NCBI GenBank assembly: GCA_032718475.1
Contig: JAUCBJ010002744.1
Span: 1-32,006 of the forward strand
Origin: Nemertoderma westbladi
Taxonomy: Eukaryota > Xenacoelomorpha > Nemertodermatida > Nemertodermatidae
Direction of reading: 5' to 3'
DNA length: 32,006 nucleotides
Positions within the stretch are counted from its first letter, which is position 1; each line of letters starts with the position of its first letter. Below are positions 18,116-27,328 of this stretch, piece by piece. The notes beneath the pieces were generated by a model. That model was given only the letters and a program-made list of their open reading frames with translations, did not search any database and was not told the origin of the DNA. A program made the translations under genes and the position numbers.

Positions 18116-18450
18116 CTAGAAAGGCATTTCCTAAAGGAAATGCAACCACGAAGGTAAGGAAAATTAAACAAACGGCCACAATTTAGTTTATTGCTTAGCC
18201 TAGTTTAGTAGCATTTGCCAATAATTAGCTTCTATTTCCATGGAAACTAGAGTTCTATGGAACTGTTGGTTCATCCTTTGAAAAAAGATTCAGTCCAGAT
18301 TGTGGTTCAGATAACACATATACCGAGTTTCAGAAAATATTGTACTTTATGTCCAAAATACCGATTTTCTATCAAAATGCATCTGTTTGCAGTGGTTGTC
18401 AAGGAAACTGAAAAATAGAACAATGTAATTCGGATGCAGAATAACTCATA
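18116..18450 (-). mobile_element. Helitron-like element, copy 5, truncated
   Basis: Abuts copy 4 with no spacer (TGGA then CTAG). It has the 3' hairpin end but stops at 18450, where the terminal CTAG of copy 6 begins, so it lacks its 5' end. It is nearly identical to the first 337 bp of copy 3. It carries X-box motifs near 18240 and 18390. Confidence 0.55.
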
Positions 18451-19280
18451 CTAGAAAGGCATTTCCTAAAGGAAATGCAACCACGAAGCTAAGGAAAATT
18501 AAACACTCTTTGACTCATCAGTTCATTGATTTACCGAGTTAAAAGAACTCCCGGTATTGCCAAGGTAACTGGACTTTTCTAGAACTGCTGAGTTTTACAT
18601 TAAGATCTAGTTTGTGGTCCCAGGTGACACATCGACTTCAAGGAAGCTTCATTGAGTAGTTTATGTGCAAAATTAATTAGTAATTTGTTAAAAAGTCTGT
18701 TTGCAGTGGTTGTCAAGGTAACTGGCAAATAGAACAACGTAGATTGGATGCAGAATAAGTGATATTATGGTGGTAGGGGTTGGTCCCAAGTCATAATGCC
18801 TTTAACTTGTTTTTCTAATTATAATTTTTTAAATTATAACATCTGTTTAGCCTGGTTACCAAGGTAACTGGATTTTCTAATTAACCACAATCGGCTCCTC
18901 TAAGGACCTTCCTTATAGTTGAGTTGGGAAACCAAATATTTATATCTAATACAGTTTTCCTACAAACAAGAGTTAAAAATATAGACTTGAATGATATTGA
19001 CTTTAATAAGCTCCAGTTACCATGGTAACTAGGTATTTCTGGAATGTTTTTTTGTTTCACTAAAAGTTCCAACTAGTGGTCCAGATAATACATACCCAGT
19101 TTCGTAAAATTTTATCGCGAAGTCTATGTCACTTTAGGTACTTTTAAAGGCTAGTTTTTTCCGGAATAAAAAAGGACTAAATCTGCCTCACACAAGTAAA
19201 ATAGCCCACTATGAATAGACCATCTCAGCTAAGGAAAATCTTTCTTAGCGAAAGTAGTTGATTTTCCTTAGCTTCGTGGA
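18451..19280 (-). mobile_element. Helitron-like element, copy 6
   Basis: CTAG plus hairpin at 18451-18479 and 5' TCCACG at 19280, 830 bp. After the hairpin it reads ACACTCTTTGACTCATCA, like copy 1 and unlike copies 2-5 (AACAAACGGCCAC or AACAAAGGGCCAC), so two subfamilies are interleaved in the cluster. X-box motifs lie near 18550, 18708, 18855 and 19015. Confidence 0.6.
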
Positions 19281-19325
19281 CACTACTAACCATGTTATAT
19301 TGTTAGGCATGTTGATTATCTCCAC

Positions 19326-19655
19326 TTACAATCATAATTGCATTAAATTTCAGGCAGTTGCTAGGGATTGGTCACTGTGTTGCTATGGAAACATGTATCA
19401 TCTCCCAATGTCAGTACTGACCATCTTCTATTGCTAGACAGGTTGTTTATCCCAAGTTTCAATCATAATTACATTAAATATACAGCGGTTGCTAGGGAAA
19501 GGTCACCTGTTGTTATGGAAACTTGTACACGACTTATATTTTTAAATCAACCCAGTTTTATAATCGAAATTTATTATATGGCAAGTTTCAATAACAGATA
19601 CGTCCAAAAGTATCAGGTTGCTTTGAAAAAGTTACCCTGTTGCTAGGGAAGTAGT
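19326..19655. repeat. 130-bp-period repeat with related X-box-like motifs
   Basis: TTTCAATCATAATTACATTAAAT-like segments are followed by GTTGCTAGGGA and then GTTGCTATGGAAAC (19379-19392) or GTTGTTATGGAAAC (19509-19522); a third, weaker unit has GTTGCTAGGGAAGT at 19639. The period is 130 bp, shorter than inside the Helitron-like copies. The frame at 19368-19646 is this repeat. Confidence 0.6.
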
Positions 19656-19790
19656 CAATTCTTTTGGTACACAGGCTCGGATTAATATGCACATTTTTTT
19701 TACATATATAGTGACATTTTCATGCGTTTTGTCCTGCAATTAAAGATTTTGCTATATTTTAGCCTTAAGCGACCCCACTAGTAATACAAC

Positions 19791-20244
19791 TCCTGCAAAT
19801 ACAGCTGCCGCTGTGGCATGCCAGTGGCTGCTGACGGCCTCCATGGGCTCTGCTGCCAGTTTAGTGCTGGTGGCCGGCACACCCGCCACGCGATGGTAAA
19901 CAGAATCATTCTTGGGGCGCTGGTTAGTTGTGGGGTGCCTTTAAACCTAGAGCCCCCAGGTTTATGTCGGCGGGGCAACAGGAGGCGGGTGGACGGCCGA
20001 ACCCTAGCATGGGATGCCACAGTGCAGTGGTAGATCCGCTGGCCCCCAGCCACATTCAACAGACAATCGTTGCTTGGAGACGCAATGCAGAGGGGGCAGA
20101 GCAAACTAAAAATGCAAAATATCGCGACCTAATGGCCCAGGGCCACTTCTTTCACCCGTGGCCTTTAAGACATTAGGCCGCCCCGGCCCAGAGACCTCTA
20201 CCTTTCTCCGGGAGATGTCGGCAAAGGTGGGGCCACCATATTGA
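19791..20244 (+). pseudogene. C-terminal fragment of a restriction-like-endonuclease-type non-LTR retrotransposon
   Basis: GC-rich island in AT-rich DNA. Read across two frameshifts it shows a Cys/His module (CRCGM ... DGLHGLCC ... RHTRH), then EPPGLCR, RRVDGRTLAWDATV, DPLAPSHI, NAKYRDLMAQGHFFHP and a final TLGRPGPETSTFLREM before TGA at 20242-20244. The order CxC...HGL..C, then K/RxDG...WDxT, is that of the C-terminal zinc and endonuclease region of the family to which the 1-2721 RT belongs, by my recall. It corresponds to the part of that element lying off the left edge, but it is a separate 5'-truncated copy on the other strand. Frameshifts lie near 20030 and 20160. Confidence 0.65.
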
Positions 20245-20367
20245 TTATGTATCTTTAACACAACCAGAATGGATCTCATAACGAATAGATAAACCATTGT
20301 TTGGAAATTGATAACGTCATTTTAGTTATATCAGCTCATATTATTGTCTGTAAGCTGATGTAGTAGT

Positions 20368-21190
20368 CAGTGGTTTTTCAACTAATTTTGTAGTGACAAA
20401 TTAACTAAACCCAAATAAATAAATATAAATGACAAGTTTACTAATTTTTTCAACTAATTTGAAGGTGTTTAGTTAATAATAATAGTTGAAATTTCAACTA
20501 AAACTTAACTAAATCCCATAATATTGAATATTTCAGGTAGCCATAGCAACGGTTGGTATTGCCGTTTCGAAACACATCACAAACCATATTGAATACGACT
20601 TTTCATATGATTAGCACTATGTTAACTTAACAATGGGTGTTATTACTTGTTATTGACAGCCGACTCCGCTTTACAGGACATTGTTTTCACCGCGAGGACC
20701 AGCCTGTGCACAATCTTGCGCTTTGGAAGCCCCGTGTAGAAAATAAGCATGGTGGACAGCCCAGAACTTTCGTGAGACGCATCTTAAAGGACACTGGCCT
20801 TGAAGATGCGGATAATTTCGCGAAAGTCAGGGGAGATAGGGAGTTGTGGCAGTGCAACTTTGCTGATAAGCCGGCATAGGATTCTTAATGCACGCTGCAT
20901 TGGGCTTGCCAATTGTGGATTGCATGGTGGTGACTAAATGTTTTTGTTAAGTTGGCATAGCAACTCAATGTGTGGATTCAATGCAGCAGTCCGATTATAT
21001 TACTAGTTTCCTGGCATCCTTCTTTTAGCTTTCGGAATTTAGTTAGATTTAATTGAAAGTCAACAATTATTTTTTAAAAACCCCGTTAACTAACTAAATT
21101 CTGAGTGACAAGTTAAATAAAACCACTTTAACTAAATAACATCAAATGACAACTTAACTAGTTGAACTTTCAACTAGTTGAACAGCACTG
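20368..21190. mobile_element. Small DNA transposon with hAT-like ends
   Basis: The left end CAGTGGTTTTTCAACTA (20368) and right end TAGTTGAACAGCACTG (to 21190) are imperfect inverted repeats starting CAGTG. Subterminal regions on both sides are packed with GTTAACTAA/CAACTAGTT-type words. The 8 bp next to the ends are GTAGTAGT and GATGTAGT (6 of 8 match); GATGTAGTA is also repeated exactly at 20357-20365 and 21191-21199, two bases away from the left end. CAGTG-type ends with 8-bp duplications fit the hAT superfamily. No transposase is present. Confidence 0.55.
20637..20879 (+). pseudogene. C-terminal tail of a LINE ORF2 carried inside the small DNA transposon
   Basis: The frame contains SRLRFTGHCFHREDQPVHNL, then LWKPR, GGQPRTFVRRILKDTG and a final RELWQ before TAG. 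R-LRFAGH..R..D....LLLW.P..G...GRPP.TF...L..DTG is the recurrent C-terminal signature of RTE/CR1-type endonuclease-RT proteins. Everything upstream (endonuclease, RT) is missing, so it is a 5'-truncated LINE insertion or captured fragment. The GTG start at 20637 is arbitrary. Confidence 0.55.
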
Positions 21191-21199
21191 GATGTAGTA

Positions 21200-21845
21200 A
21201 AGGATAGTTTGGGATACATAAAACTAATAATCGGCCTCACTCACATTCATTCCTGTAAAATAAATTTCTTTAGAATTAAACAAATTGCAATTGTATTCTA
21301 TTTACTCTCGATTTTCACATTTTTTTCAATATCGTTTCAGTAGTCTGGTAATGTGAACTATGAAAAATAATTCATAAATTTCACATTCAATACGATATCT
21401 CTTAAATTTCAATAATAATTATCTTACCTGTAAGAAGAAAGAAGTAATTCAACCCTGCTTTGATCTGGAAAATAATCCTTATTTTCTTTGAATTTTAATT
21501 CATAGTATTAATATTTGTTGTATGAACTCAAATCTAAGATAAAAGAAATTTAAGATGATAATAGTTTGGATTAGGTGATGCAATACAATACGGGTGTGTT
21601 TTGGATGGATAATTATAATTTTAATATCTTCATCTATTACATTCCTCATTGGTATTCTAAAGGGAACTAAATATAAGAAAAGGCTAAACAGCGCATTGTT
21701 CTCACATGAGCTTTCCACTATCATCTATTTATATATATATACGCAATACATGCAATAGAATTGATTACGCCTGTGATGTTGGAGTTGCTTCATATATCCT
21801 ATGATACTAAATCGGATTAAAGGATTGCGAAAATTGAAAGCACTG
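21200..21845. other. AT-rich intergenic DNA, nothing recognised
   Basis: No motif, repeat or coding signature stands out. The 74-codon minus frame at 21500-21724 has no recognisable domain and AT-driven composition. A short TATATATATA run lies near 21730. Confidence 0.5.
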
Positions 21846-21848
21846 TGG

Positions 21849-22864
21849 ATGTGGTACTGCACTAGTGGTACTGTACAATACTGGATACCGTAGATGTGGA
21901 ACTGTACTAGTGGTACTGTACAGTACTGGATACCGTAGATTTGGTACTGCACTAGTGGTACTGTACAATACTGGATACCGTAGATGTGGTACTGAACTAG
22001 TGGTACTGTACAGTACTGGATACCGTAGATCTGGTACTGTACTAGTGGTACTGTACAGTGTACAGTACTAGGTACTGTAGTAGTGGTACTGTACAGTACT
22101 GGATACCGTAGATGTGGTACTGTACTAGTGGTACTGTACAGTACTAGATACCGTAGATGTGGTACTGTACTAGTGGTACTGTACAGTGTACAGTACTAGG
22201 TACTGTAGTAGTGGTATTGTACAGTACTGGATACCGTAGATGTGGTACTGTACTAGTGGTACTGTACAGTACTAGGTACTGTAGATGTGGTACTGTACTG
22301 GTGGTACTGTACAGTACTGGATACCGTAGATGTGGTACTGTACTAGTGGTACTGTACAGTACTAGATACCGTAGATGTGGTACTGTACTAGTGGTACTGT
22401 ACAGTGTACAGTACTAGGTACTGTAGTAGTGGTATTGTACAGTACTGGATACCGTAGATGTGGTACTGTACTAGTGGTACTGTACAGTACTAGGTACTGT
22501 AGATGTGGTACTGTACTGGTGGTACTGTACAGTACTGGATACCGTAGATGTGGTAGGCCTACTGTACTAGTGGTACTGTACAGTACTAGATACCGTAGAT
22601 GTGGTACTGTACTAGTGGTACTGTACAGCACTGGATACCGTAGATGTGGTACTGTACTAATGGTACTATACAGTACTAGGTACTGTAGATGTGGTACTGT
22701 ACTGGTGGTAGTGTACAGCACTAGATACCGTAGATGTGGCACTGTACTTGTGGTACTGTACAGTGTACAGTACTAGGTACTGTAGTAGTGGTACTGTACT
22801 AGTGGTGGTACTGTACAGTACTAGGTACTGTAGATGTGGTACTGTACTAGTACTGTACAGTAGG
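21849..22864. repeat. 45-bp self-complementary minisatellite
   Basis: About 20 units built from GTGGTACTGTACTAGTGG, TACTGTACAGTACTGGATAC and CGTAGAT (45 bp), with shorter or variant units containing ACTAGGTACTGTAGTAGTGG. TACTGTACAGTA is a perfect palindrome and recurs in nearly every unit. Because 45 is a multiple of three and the unit lacks stops in several frames, long spurious frames appear on both strands (22375-22776 plus and 22362-22742 minus). Confidence 0.9.
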
Positions 22865-22875
22865 GTATATCATAA

Positions 22876-23039
22876 ACTCATTTTTTGCAAAATTATGAAT
22901 TGTGTTTTAATTGAATTATGTTTCAAAGAGCAATCCTATGTACACTTTATATAACTAAGAACAGAATTAGAATGTAATTCGAATATAAACGATCTTGTAA
23001 ACGATTATTGTAAGTTTATAGTTCAGTTTTCCAGTCCTT
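22876..23039. other. AT-rich spacer between minisatellite and transposase-like gene
   Basis: Contains TAGGGTATATCAT at the minisatellite edge (about 22861), which recurs inverted at the far edge of the transposase-like unit (about 25720). No coding signal. Confidence 0.4.
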
Positions 23040-25197
23040 CTATGACTTATAAGCTGGAACAAGTTCTCTTGACAGTAGTGAACCTCTGACAAATCCATCT
23101 CGTCGCAATTCTCAAATTACAAGCATTGAAGCTTCTGTCACCAGTTTCACATGTCGCTCTACTGCCTGATTGTGGCAAGGCCATGATTCAAAATTGAAGG
23201 TGCTGCTGCCATCCAGTGCTTGTTGGATACCATCAACCGAATACTGCTTTGTCACTGGAGGTTCAAGCCTTGGAAAATCATTCCAATCCAACAAACCAAA
23301 ATACTCTGTCACATCAAGGTTTAATATGGGAATATTAAATGTTCGAATACCTGAAGTGGAAGAAGATTCTCTAGCAGCCAGAATCTTTCGTAAACCAAGC
23401 TGTCGAATTGTTGGATCATCATCCTTCAGCATTGACAGAATTATATTCTCAGGGTGTGCAAAGTATCCATTTCTTTGGATGACTGGATCAATTATATCTT
23501 TTACACTTTGGTCACAATTCCGAGAAAGTGAAATTAAGAGAAATAAATGTTTAGCACCATTCCATGATTCAGGGTTCTTTCTAATGTTGAACCATACATG
23601 AGCATAAATCTTTACAATGTATTCTACAAGAGTTACCAGGTCATTTGATGGCTGATCTGTCGACACATAGAGTCGCAAAATGCGGTTCGCTGTTGTTAGC
23701 CATCGAGAGTGACTGAGGTTTCCAGGATATCTCAAGCCAGATTGCTTTCAATGGTACCACATTGCACCCCTAGGCACATTTCAAACAAATACTGCTGGTC
23801 TTTACTTAACTTACTATAATCAGAGTAATGAGGCAAATTTCCTTCAATTGGTGAAAATTTAGTGATTTGTAGATTTTCGTATTTGGCTATCTGTTTCCCA
23901 ATTTTGCCTTGATAGGAGCTTGGTCCAGTTGTTTCACCATCCAATGCCGCAAAGAGATGTCTCAAGGGCAACTCGTTCATATGGAGAAGTCAAATAAACC
24001 ATTGAAGTGGTTTATTTAGGTGTACTTCCAACCTTCTAATCACACCACTTCTAATTCCAGCATTAACATTTGTGCCATCTGCTCCAATGGCAATTAGATG
24101 AGTTGTTGCTAACTGATTTTCTTCAAAGAATACGAGAATACCATCAAAAAGTGACTTTGCTGTTCCAGAATCAGGGGAAATATGACCCAAATATTTCGAT
24201 TTGGGTTCAGATATAAGAGTCACATGCTCTTCTTTTATTGTACCCTTCATGTTGACAACTTTGGAACAGAGCGTTTCATCTTTACAGCCATCATAGTATA
24301 AGGCTGGAATTGATTCCACTGAAGCAATGGCATCTTTATTGAGGTTCTTTCTCATCTTATCATGCTCACGCCATAGCTTCATTTTATCAACTACAAGTGT
24401 AGAATCATCACTCGATACAATGCCATAATCCACCAATGTTGCAGTAGCTATTGCGGATCCAGCAGCATTTGATACCCCATAATGTTCACATTCCAATGCA
24501 AGACGATGAAGTGGAGTATAATTGGATCTGTTTTAGATCCATGATGTATAACAGATGGATCAGCATCTTCATTATCATCAGTTGAATTATCTGAGAAAGA
24601 GGCTGTGAAACTTTCCTCTCCCACATTGGGACAACTGGTGCTATCATATCGCAAATGCTTTGGGTCTGACTTTAACTGCCTTTCTCTTCGCCTCTTCAGT
24701 TTCTCTGTCATTTCACGGTCAACCTTTCCAATTACCATCTTGCGTAAAGACCTCTGATCAACAATAAAATCCCACTCCAATTTAGAAACCTTAGATTCTC
24801 TTGGACAACTACAGGTTGAAATCCCTTCACAGTGACAAGTGCAAATATCAAATAACCTCTCACCTTCTACTTTCAGCTCTTTAATTTTATTTTCTTTAGT
24901 TGATCCTGACTTCTTGAGAACATTACGTAGATACTCTCTCTTCTTCTCAAGTTTAGCAATGGTTGTTCGTGAGTCAGTAAAGGGAAGACTTGCTTTCTCC
25001 CAAATACCATTTAGGAATTCAACAACCATTTTAAATATATCTCTACTAGGTGCATTAGGAGGACCTTCCTGTTGCAATTTTTTGTAGTATCGCATTACAT
25101 CACCAATAGTTGGCAAAACATTTTCAGGCAAATTCGAAGGAATACCATAAACAGGGCAACTTCTATAAATAACGCTGGTGGATGCACGAGTTTCCAT
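23040..25197 (-). pseudogene. Broken transposase-like gene, hAT-reminiscent RNase H core
   Basis: About 715 codons from ATG at 25197 to TAG at 23040-23042, in four pieces. I recognise the sequence as a family repeated in cnidarian and insect genomes, without a settled name. The N-terminal part has a Lys/Glu-rich helix and a Cys cluster (CTCHCEGISTCSC). The core has AIGADGTNVNAG, then WFI-stop-LLHMNELPLRHLF, HSRWLTTANRILRLY, GYFAHPENIILSML and CHNQAVERHVKLVTEAS. D..N, C..H..N/EL and RW are also landmarks of hAT transposases, so a DDE/RNase H fold is inferred. Damage: frameshifts near 24530 and 23740, in-frame TGA at 23990-23992 (where relatives have Cys) and at 23112-23114. After the last TGA the frame still reads RRDGFVRGSLLSREL, the family's expected end. 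Confidence 0.6.
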
Positions 25198-25206
25198 ATT
25201 ACAAAC

Positions 25207-25490
25207 AACATCAAAATTGTAGAATTGTGATGAAATGAAAACAGCAGAAAATGCCTACTGCAGTTAGTCAGTACTGCACAACAGAGGAAATGAAAAATCG
25301 GGAAACAATGTAGTAGGCCTAAGCCATATTACATATAACTAGATACTGGAATGAACTGCAGAATTGTGATAAAATGAAAACAGCAGGAAAGGCCTATTGC
25401 AGTAGTCAGTACTGCACAACGAGGAAATGCAAAATCGGGAAATAATGCAGTAGGCCCTAGCCATATTACATATAACTAGATACCGGTATG
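25207..25490. repeat. Two tandem copies of a ~145-bp sequence 5' of the transposase-like gene
   Basis: AGAATTGTGATGAAATGAAAA at 25220 recurs as AGAATTGTGATAAAATGAAAA near 25362 (each 21 bases, differing once; shown here as AGAATTGTGAT plus GAAATGAAAA or AAAATGAAAA). Shared parts continue through CAGTACTGCACAAC, AAATCGGGAAA, GTAGGCC and CCATATTACATATAACTAGATAC. The copies differ by scattered substitutions. They lie just upstream of the ATG at 25197 and may be promoter or subterminal repeats. Confidence 0.75.
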
Positions 25491-25727
25491 AACTATAGTA
25501 CTGTACCTACTGGTGGCTGGGTGGAGCTCGTAGAGCTCACCTAATTACTGACTTACTAATTACGGAAATTACTGAATTTCCCATTTACCTGTACTGAAAA
25601 GTTGTAAAAAAATTACTTGCAAAAGGCAGGCATAGTAACTGCAACAAGACCAAATTTCAATGCTATTCTCACTGAGAACCGTAACCTTCAACATTTCAAA
25701 CCTACCCAATACTAAGTTTCAGACAAT
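25491..25727. other. Spacer, nothing recognised
   Basis: Non-coding by eye; contains GAGCTCGTAGAGCTC and a short ATTACTGA repetition near 25550. The right end carries ATGATATACCCT, the inverted form of the left minisatellite border. Confidence 0.4.
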
Positions 25728-25815
25728 GATATACCCTACTGTACAGTACTAGGTACTGTAGATGTGGTTCTGTACTATTGGTACAGTACAGTTTTAGGTA
25801 CTGTAGTTGTGGTAG
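25728..25815 (-). repeat. Inverted fragment of the 45-bp minisatellite
   Basis: CTACTGTACAGTACTAGG, TACTGTAGATGTGG and GTACAGTACAGTTTTAGG are degenerate units of the array at 21849-22864. The inner border TATACCCTACTGTACAGTAC is the reverse complement of the array's right border GTACTGTACAGTAGGGTATA, so the two borders face each other across the transposase-like gene. Confidence 0.7.
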
Positions 25816-26870
25816 ATGTCCCTAGCCAGATATTATCAACATGAGCATATGCACTGGTCGTGTTACTCTTTCCAAAAATCATTATTTTTGTAAATAGGTA
25901 TTTAGTCCCAGAGGAGTAATGTTTCTTACTTATTTTATGACGCATATTTCCTGAACGGCTTCACTCTACTATTTTTGAAACTCTATATTCCCTGATAGAC
26001 ATACTTTACGTGATTGACAGTCCTTTAATGATTACTATGTTCAAGGACGAGTTAATAGGACATCATTAAACATTTTTTTCTTTGTGTTAAATTTCCATAT
26101 TTTATATTCGTGAGGGCTTTCCCCAACTCCATCCCCCTTAATGTAATTTTCATCAGAACTTAGAGTTGTCACAGGACCATATTGCAATATTTCACTTTTC
26201 ACAAGACTTTCCAGATATAATTTTCATAAAGAATAACAGTTTTCCACCGGGAGTTCTAGAAGTTTATTGTTACTAAGAAAGAGATTACTTTACTGTGTTG
26301 TGGCCTAGATCGCAATGTAGCAAAGTGGGATTCTGCAGCGTTACAGGCATATCACCAGTACACTGTAAGGTGACATACATGTAACAAAAGGATTCAGATT
26401 TTAATATCCTCCCATCTTAAATATGATATCAGCGTATATTTGTCTTTATGAGGGTAAATATCATACACATGTGATTGATGAGATCATACCCTTATATTAA
26501 TTATCCCTTGAGAAGGATTTAGCATTATAATATTATGGGCAACCTATTTTTGGTAAGTGAGACATGAATCTGATCCTGGCGAGAGAATAATGAATACGAA
26601 GAATAATCGTTGAGAGCATTATTAAATGATGAATTGGACTAGAATTTCAACTGCAAGTATTAATTAAATTTTATGTAACTCAAGCCTACTCCACCATCTC
26701 AACTTTCCACAAGCAGCTTAATTCTCTTGGCTATTATTTATTTAAACTTTTTAAAATAAAACTAAACTCAATTTCTTACTAAGTTGTTAATTATGTCCAA
26801 TAAATCAACAATCTTAAACCCAATAAATACGCTTAAGGGGAGATGGAACACTTAGATTTTCCCATACAAA
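25816..26870. other. AT-rich intergenic DNA, nothing recognised
   Basis: About 1 kb without domains, tandem structure or long frames. No repeat shared with other parts of the window was found by eye. Confidence 0.5.
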
Positions 26871-26875
26871 CGCCT

Positions 26876-27185
26876 TTTTAACAAATGCCCCGTTTTCTCG
26901 AGAACTACCAGGTCGATTTTTATGAAATTTGATATGCTATTAAAGTAGCCACCCCGCCAGACCTGGAACCTAAAAAAATTCGAAAAATTCGAAATTTTCG
27001 AATTTTTTGTATTATTTTTCATATTTTTGAAAAAAAGGTAAAAAATTTGGGATTTGGTCCTAAAATACAAAGAATGATGATGAGTTAACTATGATATTAG
27101 GCCATGCCATGGATCATGTGTCAAAATTTCAAGAAATTTCATCGAGCCGTTCTCGAGATAATGGGGCATTTGTAACCAAAATAAC
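26876..27185. repeat. Inverted pair around a TTCGAA-rich centre
   Basis: ACAAATGCCCCGTTTTCTCG (about 26880) faces its inverted relative near 27160 (AATGGGGCATTTGT on plus); both sides also share CTCGAGAAC and TCGAT..ATGAAATTT. Arms are about 50 bp and imperfect. The centre has clustered AAATTCGAAAA/AATTTTCGAATTT words (26977-27010). The frame at 26852-27070 is low-complexity and not called as a gene. Confidence 0.5.
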
Positions 27186-27328
27186 ATGAAAATTGAAGTA
27201 GGAGAAAAAAATGCATTCAAAGTTTCCAAACCTTCCCGCCAATTTTTATAAATGGGAGAATTTTCAAGCATACCATTATTGTAAAATTTTGAAAGAACAT
27301 TTTTTCGAACAAAAATTAAAACTCTCGC

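Noticed and set aside
22375-22776. 133-codon repetitive protein on plus, with a 126-codon frame on the opposite strand
   Set aside because: Both come from a 45-bp stop-free minisatellite read in multiples of three; the peptide is only the repeat unit.
23990-23992. TGA at a position where relatives have Cys, suggesting selenocysteine or a changed code
   Set aside because: The same gene has frameshifts and another TGA, and the left retrotransposon has a TAG. Ordinary decay explains all of them; no SECIS-like structure was recognised.
26852-27070. 72-codon Lys/Asn/Phe-rich minus-strand frame
   Set aside because: Reads through an AT-rich inverted region; composition explains it.
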